64,000 nucleotides of DNA from an uncultured Saprospiraceae bacterium. GTDB lineage: Bacteria; Bacteroidota; Bacteroidia; Chitinophagales; Saprospiraceae. The translations under genes and the position numbers were made by a program. Under the pieces are notes generated by a model. The model ran no database searches, was not told the origin of the DNA, and was given only the letters and a program-made list of their open reading frames with translations. Shown here one piece after another: positions 1 through 8,500 of the stretch; the first letter of the stretch is position 1; each line of letters starts with the position of its first letter. The stretch lies in assembly GCA_937921595.1 (NCBI GenBank), contig CAKZTD010000091.1:38682-102681 (forward strand), in the 5' to 3' direction.

Positions 1-1059
1 TAGTGCAGCGATCTTGAGGGCAAACATAATTTTTTCTCCTGGTACGAAATACGGTGTCCATATATAAACATATTTTTCAGCATTTGAAATCAAGGAAAAA
101 TACTCCTGCTGAATACTCGAATAATCAGAGTCCGGTCCACTGGTTACAATCTGAACGGGAACCCCTTCTTCTTTTTCAATATGTTCAAAATTTTCCTTCT
201 CAAAAAGATATTCTCCACTAACAAAATACCAATCGGTTAAAAAAACCATACACAAATTATATACAGCGTTTCCTACAATACGAAGGTGAGTATCTCTCCA
301 ATAATTTTCGCTATTTTCTTTTTCGAGGTAATTATCCGTCACATTAAGTCCTCCAGTAAAAGCAATTTTCCCATCGACAATAATAATTTTTCGATGGTTT
401 CTAAAATTCACTTTATTGGCATACTTACCTAAATGAACAGGCATAAAAGGAACAATCTGAATACCCATCATTTTGACTTCCTCAACAAAACCTTTACTCA
501 ATTTCCAACTCCCAACCGCATCATAAATAATCCGAATCTTCAATCCTGCTTTAGCTTTTTCACTCAATACCTTAATAAATTTATTTAGCAAAACCCCTTC
601 TTCGATTTTATAATACTGAATATGAATATAATCTTGTGCAGTTTCCAATGCAGCAAAAATAGAATCAAATGTAGCTGATCCATCATTCAAAACTTCTACT
701 TGATTACCTCCGCTTAGATTAGCCTTACTATTATTTAAAAGTAACTTTATCAGTCGTTCTTTTTTTTGAACAGGAGCCAACTCGAAAAGCTTAAGCTTAT
801 CTAAATTATGAAAAATATGATTCGCATGCTTTTCATAAATATCATGATCTTTACTCTTTTTGATTTTAAACATCTTATTCTTCCTATAATTTTTTCCAAA
901 AAAAAAATAAAAGACTAAGCCAATCAATGGAACGAATAAAATAAACATAAGCCAAGTCAATGTAGTAGAAGGTGCTTTATTTTCTAAAATCATTGTAATG
1001 GTCACTGATATTAAAAAAATCAGGTACGCAATAGTTATGGTAATTACTATCCACATCAT
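1..1059 (-). CDS. cls: Cardiolipin synthase / phospholipase D family protein (C-terminus outside window)
   Basis: Partial gene: 353 codons are read from the ATG at 1059 to the window edge and the frame is still open. Two hydrophobic N-terminal segments (about residues 3-23 and 35-54) match the membrane anchor of ClsA-type enzymes. A long soluble part follows with one HKD motif, NHRKIIIVDGKIAFTGG, giving the catalytic H-x-K-x4-D. The second HKD motif expected in the family would lie beyond base 1. Family members condense two phosphatidylglycerols into cardiolipin at the inner membrane. The start is chosen because a stop lies upstream in frame and the first ATG is doubled (Met-Met) after an A-rich stretch. 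Family assignment is firm; the exact substrate is inferred. Confidence 0.88.
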   Translation of the reverse strand, partial: MMWIVITITIAYLIFLISVTITMILENKAPSTTLTWLMFILFVPLIGLVFYFFFGKNYRKNKMFKIKKSKDHDIYEKHANHIFHNLDKLKLFELAPVQKKERLIKLLLNNSKANLSGGNQVEVLNDGSATFDSIFAALETAQDYIHIQYYKIEEGVLLNKFIKVLSEKAKAGLKIRIIYDAVGSWKLSKGFVEEVKMMGIQIVPFMPVHLGKYANKVNFRNHRKIIIVDGKIAFTGGLNVTDNYLEKENSENYWRDTHLRIVGNAVYNLCMVFLTDWYFVSGEYLFEKENFEHIEKEEGVPVQIVTSGPDSDYSSIQQEYFSLISNAEKYVYIWTPYFVPGEKIMFALKIAAL

Positions 1060-1312
1060 CTCTAATTTTTCAAAAAAACTGAATGTTTTCTGCTGACGAT
1101 GGTCAGCTTCAAAATTGATTAAAATCAATACTCTACTTAACAAAAATTAACAATACAACTGAAAGAGTCATGTCGCTCTATACAGGCAGAAACCATTCGC
1201 TTAAAACATTTTTAGGAACACCTTATCCCAACTGTTCCCAAAACATTATATTGATCATTGGAGTCGTGATATTAGCCCTAGAAATACTAATTATATTTAA
1301 TATAATATCGTG

Positions 1313-1600
1313 ATTGAAATACTTGAAGAGAACACTCAAATTGTGTTTAAATCCCGTCAAAAACAGAAACGAGAATCCCCTCGAAAGAAGATTCCCGTTT
1401 CATTTTACAACATCCGAAAATACTGTAAAATCTCAAATCAAGAATAACAAACCTTCATCATCTTAAGAATTGTAAACAACCAAAAGAATAAGAATCTGAC
1501 TTCACCAACTTTTACTTTTTTCCGACCCTGATTCCGAAGAACTAGCATCTTCCAAAAGACACATCAATGATGCCTGACAGCAATCCTGTCTGATTTTTTC
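1313..1600 (+). ncRNA. Candidate structured RNA, copy 1
   Basis: Conserved core of unit 1. A 12-bp hairpin (arms 1366-1377 and 1390-1401, one mismatch) is followed by about 170 nt of highly conserved sequence. It ends in a hairpin GACAG/CTGTC (1576-1580, 1586-1590) with a T-run after it. In the second copy the end hairpin has GCCG/CGGC arms, so both sides changed together. No clear promoter was recognised. The 12-bp hairpin could also act as a terminator on the minus strand, so orientation is uncertain. This is an inference from two copies only. Confidence 0.4.
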
Positions 1601-1714
1601 TTGATTTAATTTTTTCAAAGGAATTGATATTTAATTTACTGAAGGAAAACACTTTGGAGAGGTCAGATTTACACTAAAAAACTATTAAAAAAAATGTCAA
1701 TCCCTTTGATTTTT

Positions 1715-1742
1715 TAGGCTAACTTTTTAGCTATTTTTTTTT
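1715..1742 (+). terminator. Terminator-like hairpin at end of unit 1
   Basis: Arms GCTAA/TTAGC with a short loop and a following run of T. It is the weaker counterpart of the perfect hairpin at 2394-2413 in unit 2. Confidence 0.4.
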
Positions 1743-1984
1743 AGTTCTAGCTTTATATATTGTTTCAAAGATAAGCAATATCAAAGCTCTTTACATTGAC
1801 CACCATCAATTGGTCTATTAATCCTTATCAATTGCCTTGTTTTATTAATTTACAAAAACTTGACATAGAAAATATTCCTAGGGAACACTTTCTCCCAAGT
1901 GTTATCGAACGTCTCATATACAATCATTGAAATCGTAATACTAGCCTTAAGAGTAAGAATTGTCTTTAATGTGCTTCGCCTTGA

Positions 1985-2275
1985 TTGAAATACTTGAAGA
2001 GAATATTCAAGCAGTATTTAAACCCCTTCAAAAACAGAAACGAGAATCCCCTTGAAAGAAGATTCCCGTTTCATTTTACAACATCCGAAAATACTGTAAA
2101 ATCTCAAATCAAGAATAACAAACCTTCATCATCATCTTAAGAGTTGTGAACAACCAAAAGAATAAGAATTTGACTTCACCAACATTTACTTTTTTCCGAT
2201 CCTGATTCCGAAGAACTAATATCTTCCAAAAGACACATTAACTACTGCCTAGCCGAAAACCGGCCTGATTTATTT
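1985..2275 (+). ncRNA. Candidate structured RNA, copy 2
   Basis: Counterpart of the candidate at 1313-1600. The first hairpin is kept (2037-2048 with 2061-2072). The end hairpin is GCCG/CGGC (2252-2255, 2261-2264), followed by a T-rich tail. Substitutions relative to copy 1 preserve the pairing. On the minus strand both copies could encode an 18-residue peptide starting MKRESSF, with conservative differences only. That is noted as an alternative reason for conservation. Confidence 0.4.
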
Positions 2276-2393
2276 TTCATGATTCGATATTTTTCAAAGG
2301 AATTGACTTTTTCTATATTGAAGAGAGAACGCTTGAGAGAGATTGGGAGTACGTCTGAGGAACGCTTGAAAATCTCAACTCCTTTGATTTCTT

Positions 2394-2423
2394 TAGACTA
2401 ACTTTTTAGTCTATTTTTTTTTT
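2394..2423 (+). terminator. Rho-independent terminator-like hairpin at end of unit 2
   Basis: A perfect 8-bp stem TAGACTAA/TTAGTCTA with a 4-nt loop is followed by ten T. A longer-range pairing CAAAGGA...TCCTTTG encloses the region just before it in both units. Confidence 0.5.
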
Positions 2424-2594
2424 GATAATTCAAAGATAAAACGATTCAACACTCTATCCATTGATCGCCATCATTTCGTCTATTGATCCTTATCAATTGC
2501 CTTCTTTTTTTTGACTTGCAAAAACTCAATGCAGGAATTGATACACATCATTGAATACAAAGTAGTATTTTTTGCATATTTAAATCAAAAAGAC

Positions 2595-3239
2595 ATGCAT
2601 AATACTACTGACTCCAAAGAGATAATAATTAAAACAGATTCAGTTAATTTATCAGGAATTCTTGTTGTTCCAGAATACGCAAAAGGCATTATCATTTTTG
2701 TCCACGGAAGTGGCAGCAGCCGTTATAGTCCAAGAAACCAGCAGGTCGCAAAGATCCTTCAAGAGAAAGGTTTTGCAACGCTCCTATTCGATCTACTAAG
2801 TCCGGAAGAAGATAAAATATACGGAAATCGATTTGACATCAATCTATTAACCGGTCGATTGATAGAAGTAAGTAGCTGGATCATGCAATCTCCACAAACT
2901 ACAGGATTAGCCATTGGTTTTTTTGGTGCAAGTACTGGAGCTGCTTCCGCCTTAAAAGCTGCTGCTCTTCTAGGGCCAGTCATCAAAGCGGTTGTATCAA
3001 GAGGTGGAAGACCTGATCTTGCTATGCCTTTTTTAGAAAAAGTAAACGCAGCAACTCTTCTAGTCATTGGAGAGCGAGACAAATTAGTTCTCCAATTGAA
3101 TGATCAGGCTTATCAAAACTTATTTGGAATTAAAAAAATGGAATTGATTCCTAATGCGACTCATCTATTTCCAGAAGAGGGAAAATTAGAAGAAGTAGCA
3201 GAACTAGCAGCGGAGTGGTTTCAAAAATATTTAAAATAA
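2595..3239 (+). CDS. Dienelactone hydrolase-like alpha/beta hydrolase
   Basis: Small cytoplasmic serine hydrolase of 214 residues from the ATG at 2595. The frame is open further upstream to a TTG at 2511 and an ATG at 2529, but that extension lies in the tandem repeat. The family-typical N-terminus (short lead, then a beta strand ending in LSGILVVP) fits the later start. Visible elements are the oxyanion strand FVHGSGSSR, nucleophile elbow GFFGASTGAA (Ser in G-A-S-T-G), acid in VIGERDK and histidine in NATHLF. Relatives often sit beside phosphoribosyltransferase genes; here there is none. The substrate is unknown. No signal peptide. Confidence 0.8.
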   Translation: MHNTTDSKEIIIKTDSVNLSGILVVPEYAKGIIIFVHGSGSSRYSPRNQQVAKILQEKGFATLLFDLLSPEEDKIYGNRFDINLLTGRLIEVSSWIMQSPQTTGLAIGFFGASTGAASALKAAALLGPVIKAVVSRGGRPDLAMPFLEKVNAATLLVIGERDKLVLQLNDQAYQNLFGIKKMELIPNATHLFPEEGKLEEVAELAAEWFQKYLK

Positions 3240-3276
3240 TAGGATCGATAATTATACTTTAGAGAATCAACGATAA

Positions 3277-3570
3277 TTATCCCTTCGCCTTCCAGCGTTT
3301 CAAATTTGGAATACCTCTAGTCATAAAACCAGCCAAAAAACTAGGAAACCCCATCTCCTTAAATTTCCTTTTCGCTCTTTCTTTCATCCCATCGACAGTC
3401 AAAGATTCTTCTCTAAATCGTCCACCTTCGAAACAATAACTACAGTACATTTCATTTTTTGAACCGTCTATATTGGTACCACCTTTTTTCGGGTCTTTAC
3501 TCATTTGCATTCCACAACTTTGACAATATTTGTGTTGTTGATCTCCTGTATTTATAACTATATTCGACAT
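3277..3570 (-). CDS. Putative zinc-ribbon domain protein
   Basis: A 97-residue protein from the ATG at 3570. A TTG at 3600 would add ten residues and overlap the upstream gene's stop, but the ATG follows an A-rich ribosome-binding region. The sequence has CQSCGMQM and, about 30 residues later, YCSYCFEGGRF. This is the four-cysteine pattern of the 'putative zinc ribbon' family (PF12674-like), with the usual downstream helical segment. Function is unknown; such proteins are often stand-alone zinc binders. It sits directly after the formate/nitrite-type transporter gene and is probably co-transcribed with it and the 2TM gene. Confidence 0.7.
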   Translation of the reverse strand: MSNIVINTGDQQHKYCQSCGMQMSKDPKKGGTNIDGSKNEMYCSYCFEGGRFREESLTVDGMKERAKRKFKEMGFPSFLAGFMTRGIPNLKRWKAKG

Positions 3571-3596
3571 AAGGATTTTCTTTTTTAAAAAATCAT

Positions 3597-4466
3597 TCAA
3601 CTTATATTTCTCCTCTGTTTTAGAAAAATAAACCAGTAAACCATTCCAACCATTAAAGCACCTCCAATAATATTCCCTATCGTCACTGGCAATAAATTGT
3701 CTGTTAAAAAACTACTCCAGGTCAATTGAATATAGTCTGAAGGAAGGCGGTCGACAGAAGACCAAAAAGCATCATTCGCAAATGTTTTTATCATTAAACC
3801 TTTAGGAACAAAATACATATTGGCAATACTGTGCTCGAAACCAGCAGCAACAAATGCAGTGATTGGAAATATGATCGCCAATATTTTATCAGTCGTTGAT
3901 CGAGCACTGAAACACAACCAAACCGCTAAGCAAACTAAGATATTACAGAGCGCCCCTAAAGCAATGGCTTGTGTAAAACCCAGACTACATTTTGCAGCAG
4001 CAATATTCAAAGCATTTAATCCAACAGCTCCATTTGAAAACATATATTGCTGAGCAATGATCATCAGAACCGCTAAAGAAATAGCACCGACTAGGTTTCC
4101 TAGATAAACGATTCCCCAGTTCCGGAGCAGTTGACTAGTCTTAATTTTTCCACTAGCCCAAGCCATACTGATCAAATTATTTCCAGTAAACAATTCTGCT
4201 CCCGCAACAATCACCAAGATCAAACCTAAACTAAAAGCTAATCCACCAACGAGCTTTGTCATTCCCCAATACATCGTTGAACCAGTCGTAACGGTAGTCG
4301 CGAAGATAGCTCCTAAACCAATAAAAGCTCCTGCGAGAATAGCAAGCATAAAAGTTTTAGTAAAACCCATTTTTGCTTTTGACACACCGACCGATTCTGC
4401 CTTTTCGGCCATAGCCTCAGGAAGAAGAGCGTCGACCTTTATTTCGTTTTTTGAAAAGTCTGACAT
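3597..4466 (-). CDS. Formate/nitrite transporter family channel
   Basis: A 289-residue inner-membrane protein. After a hydrophilic N-terminus of about 35 residues there are six hydrophobic segments. The family signature AGAELFTGNNL follows the second or third helix, and a second half repeats the fold (LGNLVGA, then GNIIGGALMVG near the end). FNT proteins are pentameric channels for formate, nitrite, hydrosulfide or related small anions; the substrate cannot be told from sequence. The 2TM gene lies 4 bp upstream and the zinc-ribbon gene follows closely, which suggests one operon. Confidence 0.85.
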   Translation of the reverse strand: MSDFSKNEIKVDALLPEAMAEKAESVGVSKAKMGFTKTFMLAILAGAFIGLGAIFATTVTTGSTMYWGMTKLVGGLAFSLGLILVIVAGAELFTGNNLISMAWASGKIKTSQLLRNWGIVYLGNLVGAISLAVLMIIAQQYMFSNGAVGLNALNIAAAKCSLGFTQAIALGALCNILVCLAVWLCFSARSTTDKILAIIFPITAFVAAGFEHSIANMYFVPKGLMIKTFANDAFWSSVDRLPSDYIQLTWSSFLTDNLLPVTIGNIIGGALMVGMVYWFIFLKQRRNIS

Positions 4467-4470
4467 GAAT

Positions 4471-4701
4471 TTAATCTATATTCATTCTTTTTGAAAAAAC
4501 AAAAACTTTCAATGCATGAACAACTACACCAATTCCCCAGCCCATTATTGGCCATTGAAACCATAAACTTTCAGGGGTAGAACTCAAGTTGAAAACAATA
4601 AAAACGATGCTCATTGCTATGTAAATAAAAAGATGGATATAAAATTTAAATTTTTCATCCGATTCTTCAAACCTGTTTTTATAATATTCTTTGTTTTTCA
4701 T
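4471..4701 (-). CDS. 2TM domain protein
   Basis: A 76-residue protein with a charged N-terminus and two membrane helices (about residues 20-38 and 50-68). The characteristic Trp-rich turn FQWPIMGWGIGVVVHALKVF fits the Bacteroidota '2TM domain' family. Relatives are found alone or fused to histidine kinases or LytTR regulators; this one is stand-alone. Role unknown. It appears to be the first gene of the transporter operon. Confidence 0.7.
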   Translation of the reverse strand: MKNKEYYKNRFEESDEKFKFYIHLFIYIAMSIVFIVFNLSSTPESLWFQWPIMGWGIGVVVHALKVFVFSKRMNID

Positions 4702-4929
4702 AATGGATAATTTTCACAATACCAAAATTAGTATCTCTTCAAAAATCAATATTAATTTCAAACTAAGTAATGAGAATAATCAATTCAATAAGTGATTAAT
4801 GACAGGCCTCGATAAACCTAATTGATCAGTATCAAAAGCCAAACTGATTCAGATCATTTCGAATACCTTTTCTTCCTCTTAAATTTGTAATAGAAAATAA
4901 AATTTTATCAAACCATTAAATTTCCTATT

Positions 4930-5373
4930 ATGTCTCTTATCAAAAGAAAAAAAAGAAATGGTATGTTTCCAGTAATTAATTCTGTCTTCGATAATTTTTT
5001 TGAAGATGATAATGCTTTATTAAAAAAATGGCGCAACGGCACTGCCTTCCCTTCAGTGAATGTCAAAGACGAAGATAAAAGTTACTGCTTGGAAGTTGCT
5101 GCACCAGGATTGAGCAAGAAAGACTTTGAAATAGAAGTCGATAAAGGTGTATTAACGATTAGCGCTAAAACTAAAAAAGAAGATAAAGAAGAAACTGAAA
5201 ATTATACTCGTCAGGAATTCAGTTACAGTTCTTTTTCCAGGTCTTTTTGGTTACCAGAAGCAATAAAAGAATCTGAAATCAAGGCTAGCTATAAGGATGG
5301 TATTCTTACTGTCAATGTTCCAAAAGCAAAAATAGTTAAGAAAAAGACAGCTAAAAAAATTGCGATCAAGTAA
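4930..5373 (+). CDS. Small heat-shock protein (Hsp20/alpha-crystallin family)
   Basis: A 147-residue ATP-independent holdase. After an N-terminal arm with FDNFFEDD, an alpha-crystallin domain spans about residues 38-135, opening with PSVNVKDEDKSYCLEVAAPG. The conserved C-terminal part reads ASYKDGILTVNVPK, which is the A-x-x-x-G-x-L-x-v-x-v-P signature. The lysine-rich tail AKIVKKKTAKKIAIK ends with an I-x-I type anchor used in oligomer assembly. It is monocistronic, with a strong terminator downstream. No heat-shock operator was recognised upstream. Confidence 0.92.
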   Translation: MSLIKRKKRNGMFPVINSVFDNFFEDDNALLKKWRNGTAFPSVNVKDEDKSYCLEVAAPGLSKKDFEIEVDKGVLTISAKTKKEDKEETENYTRQEFSYSSFSRSFWLPEAIKESEIKASYKDGILTVNVPKAKIVKKKTAKKIAIK

Positions 5374-5401
5374 GCTTTTTAAAAGCTTTTTAAAAGCTTT
5401 T
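5372..5401. repeat. Triplicated AAGCTTTTTA motif
   Basis: Three near-perfect tandem copies of a 10-bp motif containing the palindrome AAAAGCTTTT lie right at the stop codon of the Hsp20 gene. It may be simple slippage; the palindromes could fold in the mRNA 3' end. Confidence 0.6.
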
Positions 5402-5441
5402 ACTTTGATCATAAAAATTGGTTTTTCGTTTTGTTTGTTGC

Positions 5442-5473
5442 CCCGAAGGATGTAAAATCCTTCGGGATTTTTT
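5442..5473 (+). terminator. Rho-independent terminator after the Hsp20 gene
   Basis: Stem CCCGAAGGAT/ATCCTTCGGG with a short loop, followed by a run of T. It lies about 70 bp past the Hsp20 stop and also separates it from the convergent gene at 5569. Confidence 0.85.
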
Positions 5474-5568
5474 AATTGAAAATATTCAAAAAGAATCGAC
5501 GAAACATAAACAACTAGCAATCAGTACTCTGCAAACAATATCAGATCATATTCTTGAAAAAGTTCATT

Positions 5569-8500
5569 TTATCGAAATGCTCGACCAATACTTATCGCAG
5601 GATAAAAACGCTCCTCATCCGAGAAACTTGCAGAAAGAGAAACCGTCAAACCTTCATCAAGTGGTACAATGTAAAAACCAAAACCATAACCGTATCGCCA
5701 CTCATTCGTTTCATCCGAACCATCAAGATAAATCCGGCCACGGTCATAAAAAACCTTGACCCCAACCTTGACAGGAACAACAGAAGTATGTTTTTCAAAT
5801 AACTGATACCGCAATTCAACATTAAAAAAAGCACTGGCAGTTCCTGTAAAACGATTTTCAAAATACCCTCGTAATCCATTCCGATCGCCAAGTGTTGGCA
5901 AATCATACCAAGGGATTTCATCACCATGACTTATCGCTCCTCCTCCTCGAAGCCCTAAGGTTAAAGGGTTTTTAGTTCGGCTCGATACATAATAATCTAC
6001 CGCTCCTTTTGCCACTCCGTAGTTCTGATTATCTCCAGTCAGTATCGTATTATTTTGATATTCTAAAAGTGCACGTATCCCTCGATATGGCAGTCCTTTG
6101 GAATCTCGAAAATCAATATCCAATTTCGCTTGTGCAGGGACAGAACTAAGCTTGAGCCCCGAACCAAAAACGTCCCCATTCTGAACACTCAAAAAAGTGT
6201 TTTCCAAAATCTCTGATTCATTTCTCTCTACTCCTACCGAAAAGCTAAAAGCACTTTCGTTCCAAAAATCTTTAATAGCACCAACAGTAAATTGGAAAGT
6301 TCTCATCTTTGCTTTATAAAAATCTTCATCGAATAAAGAATCTTTTTTGACAGAACTATTTCCAAGTCCATAGAAATAATTATAAAAATCAGCATCGGCA
6401 AATGATCCATTAAATTGAAAATCCCAATCTCTAAATACCTGATGGAATCGACCAGAATAACTAGCGGTTAAATTCTTTTCTGTGGTGTATCCAAAATTAA
6501 ATCTATGTTTACTTTTGTACTCATCTTTTTCAAATGATTTAAAATTGAGCAAGGCCCCTAAATTAATTCCAAATCCACTAAATCTATTGTACCCAAGATA
6601 AACCAAAGGGATATGCCGATCATATTCAAAACGATTGAAATCGTATTCATAGAGTTCTTTATTCCAATGATCCGCTACCTTCCCTCCTCCTTTCAATTCG
6701 TATTTTGTTCCTTTTCCTTTATCGTAGACCAAGGTCTTCGGTGTTCCTGCCACGTCTTTAAAATGATCATCACCAGGGCCTCCAAAAGTTCGAACTTTAA
6801 TCTTCGATCTTTTAGCATTTCCCTTTATATCAAACACATCGTCACCTCCTAATCCAAATAATCGAATCTCTTCGGTTTCTTTTGGATAAAAAATTCGGTC
6901 GTACAAAAGGTCATTCGTCTTTGTCCCACCGTCACTGATAAAAATTTTTACGTTCACTTTATCTTTTTCATAAATGACTACAAAATATTCATCCTTGGTA
7001 GATCCTAAAACTTCTACCTCTTTGGCAAGCAAGGCATAATATTTTAAGGCCGCGTCATCCAACTCCTTGATTCTGTTTTTTAATTTTTCTTCGATCTCCT
7101 TTCCTGATTTTTCATAAACCTCTGGAGGCATCTTTCGAATTGCATTTTCAATATCTTCGCTTGAAATATTATCTTGAATATATTTCGCTTCTTTGACAAA
7201 TTGCTCTTTCGAAATCTCTGAAGCTAAAAAGCGATCCAAGTGTCTCGCTTGCCAGGTAAGACTTTGAATATCTCCTATCTTTTTCCCAAAATTTTCAATA
7301 GCAGCAATCCCAAACCTTCGATCTGCCAACCAGGGAATCACTCCGTCCTGGCGAGAAAATACATGATCTCGATCTCTTGGAATCGGTCTAAAAATCCGCC
7401 AGCCATCTTCCTGATCAAAGGCAGCCCATTTCCAATTGTCCTCATGCTTACTCCAGTCACCAACCCAAATATCAAAAAGCCTTGCACGAATAAATTCCGA
7501 TGGATCAACTTTCTTTTTTTGATTTTTATAAAAATACCTAAAGAGCTTTGTGCTCTTAACGACTTCGTCTGCATTGGCAAAATAGTTCCCATAATAATTC
7601 CGTTTCCCTGGATTCTCTTCCAGCATCCCAAATAGATTTCCGTATTTTTTTTGAAAAGGTCCCAGCTTTTTATCATCTGGCAAAACATAAAGCTTTGGGC
7701 TTACATGAAGAATATTTAATTCATCTAATAATGGAGCAATTACCATGGCACCGAATGGTTGTTGAGTAGAAGTTTGATCTCTTAAAAGAGCCGAAATAAA
7801 GGTAGGTCGCAATTTATAATTGAGTGCTTTGGATGGATCTTTATTGACGGACCTAAAAGAATATCGGGTTCCATTTCTGGATTTGAATTTCAGGGAAGTC
7901 GTTTGTCTACCGCCACCTTTATTAAAAGCGGTCAAACCATCAAAGGTATGGTCTAAATCCAGATAAGGCACTTGCACTGGAGTATTCCATGTTGTTCGAT
8001 AATGTTTTCCTAACCAAATCTTTTTCCAGGCATTTGCTTTATATTCTTTTCCTGCTATGACATTCGTCAATCCTTTATAAGTACTTGACATTTCCAGATC
8101 AGCTTCTTGCTTTGGTCGACAAGGAACATACGAATTATTCATTAATTTTCCGCCATCATTAATTTCGCATAAGGAGTGGAATAAAACATGAGATTCATCT
8201 TTCCCAAAAGACTGTTTTTGATTATCTATTTTTAAAAAAGAAGAAACCACTTTCCCTGATTTATAATAATCCAGCAACATTATCCCTGCCGCTTTTTTAC
8301 TCATCAAAGCTCTTTCGTGATCAGCTACATATTTCGATTTAGTTGGAGCACCGCTATTCAGAACGTAGTTATTTCCTCCGCTGATAATCTGCTGATTTTT
8401 TTCATGTCCAGAAGCAAAAATCAAATTGCTATGAAAAAATAACAGATTGTAAATGTCTTCTCTGAATTCTTTTAATTTAGGGTTCGCCAGATCTTTTTTT

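Larger units (their letters stand above)
1213..2533. repeat. Tandem duplication of a ~660-bp non-coding unit
   Basis: Unit 1 covers about 1213-1880 and unit 2 about 1881-2533. They align along their whole length. A core (1313-1600 against 1985-2245) is nearly identical apart from scattered substitutions; the flanks are more diverged but keep the same hairpins in the same order. No protein of useful length is seen in either strand. Unit 2 runs into the 5' side of the hydrolase gene at 2595. This accounts for nearly all of the gene-free stretch 1060-2594. Edges are approximate because they were aligned by eye. Confidence 0.85.

Noticed and set aside
2511-2594. Upstream extension of the hydrolase gene to a TTG at 2511
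   Set aside because: The extra 28 codons lie in the tandem repeat and do not match the family N-terminus; the ATG at 2595 is preferred.
5372-5401. Replication or recombination site from triplicate AAGCTTTTTA
   Set aside because: Short AT-rich slippage next to a stop codon is the simpler explanation.
5418-5759. Plus-strand open frame of 113 codons
   Set aside because: It starts at a terminator hairpin and then runs antisense to the barrel end of the 5569-9255 gene; no family features.
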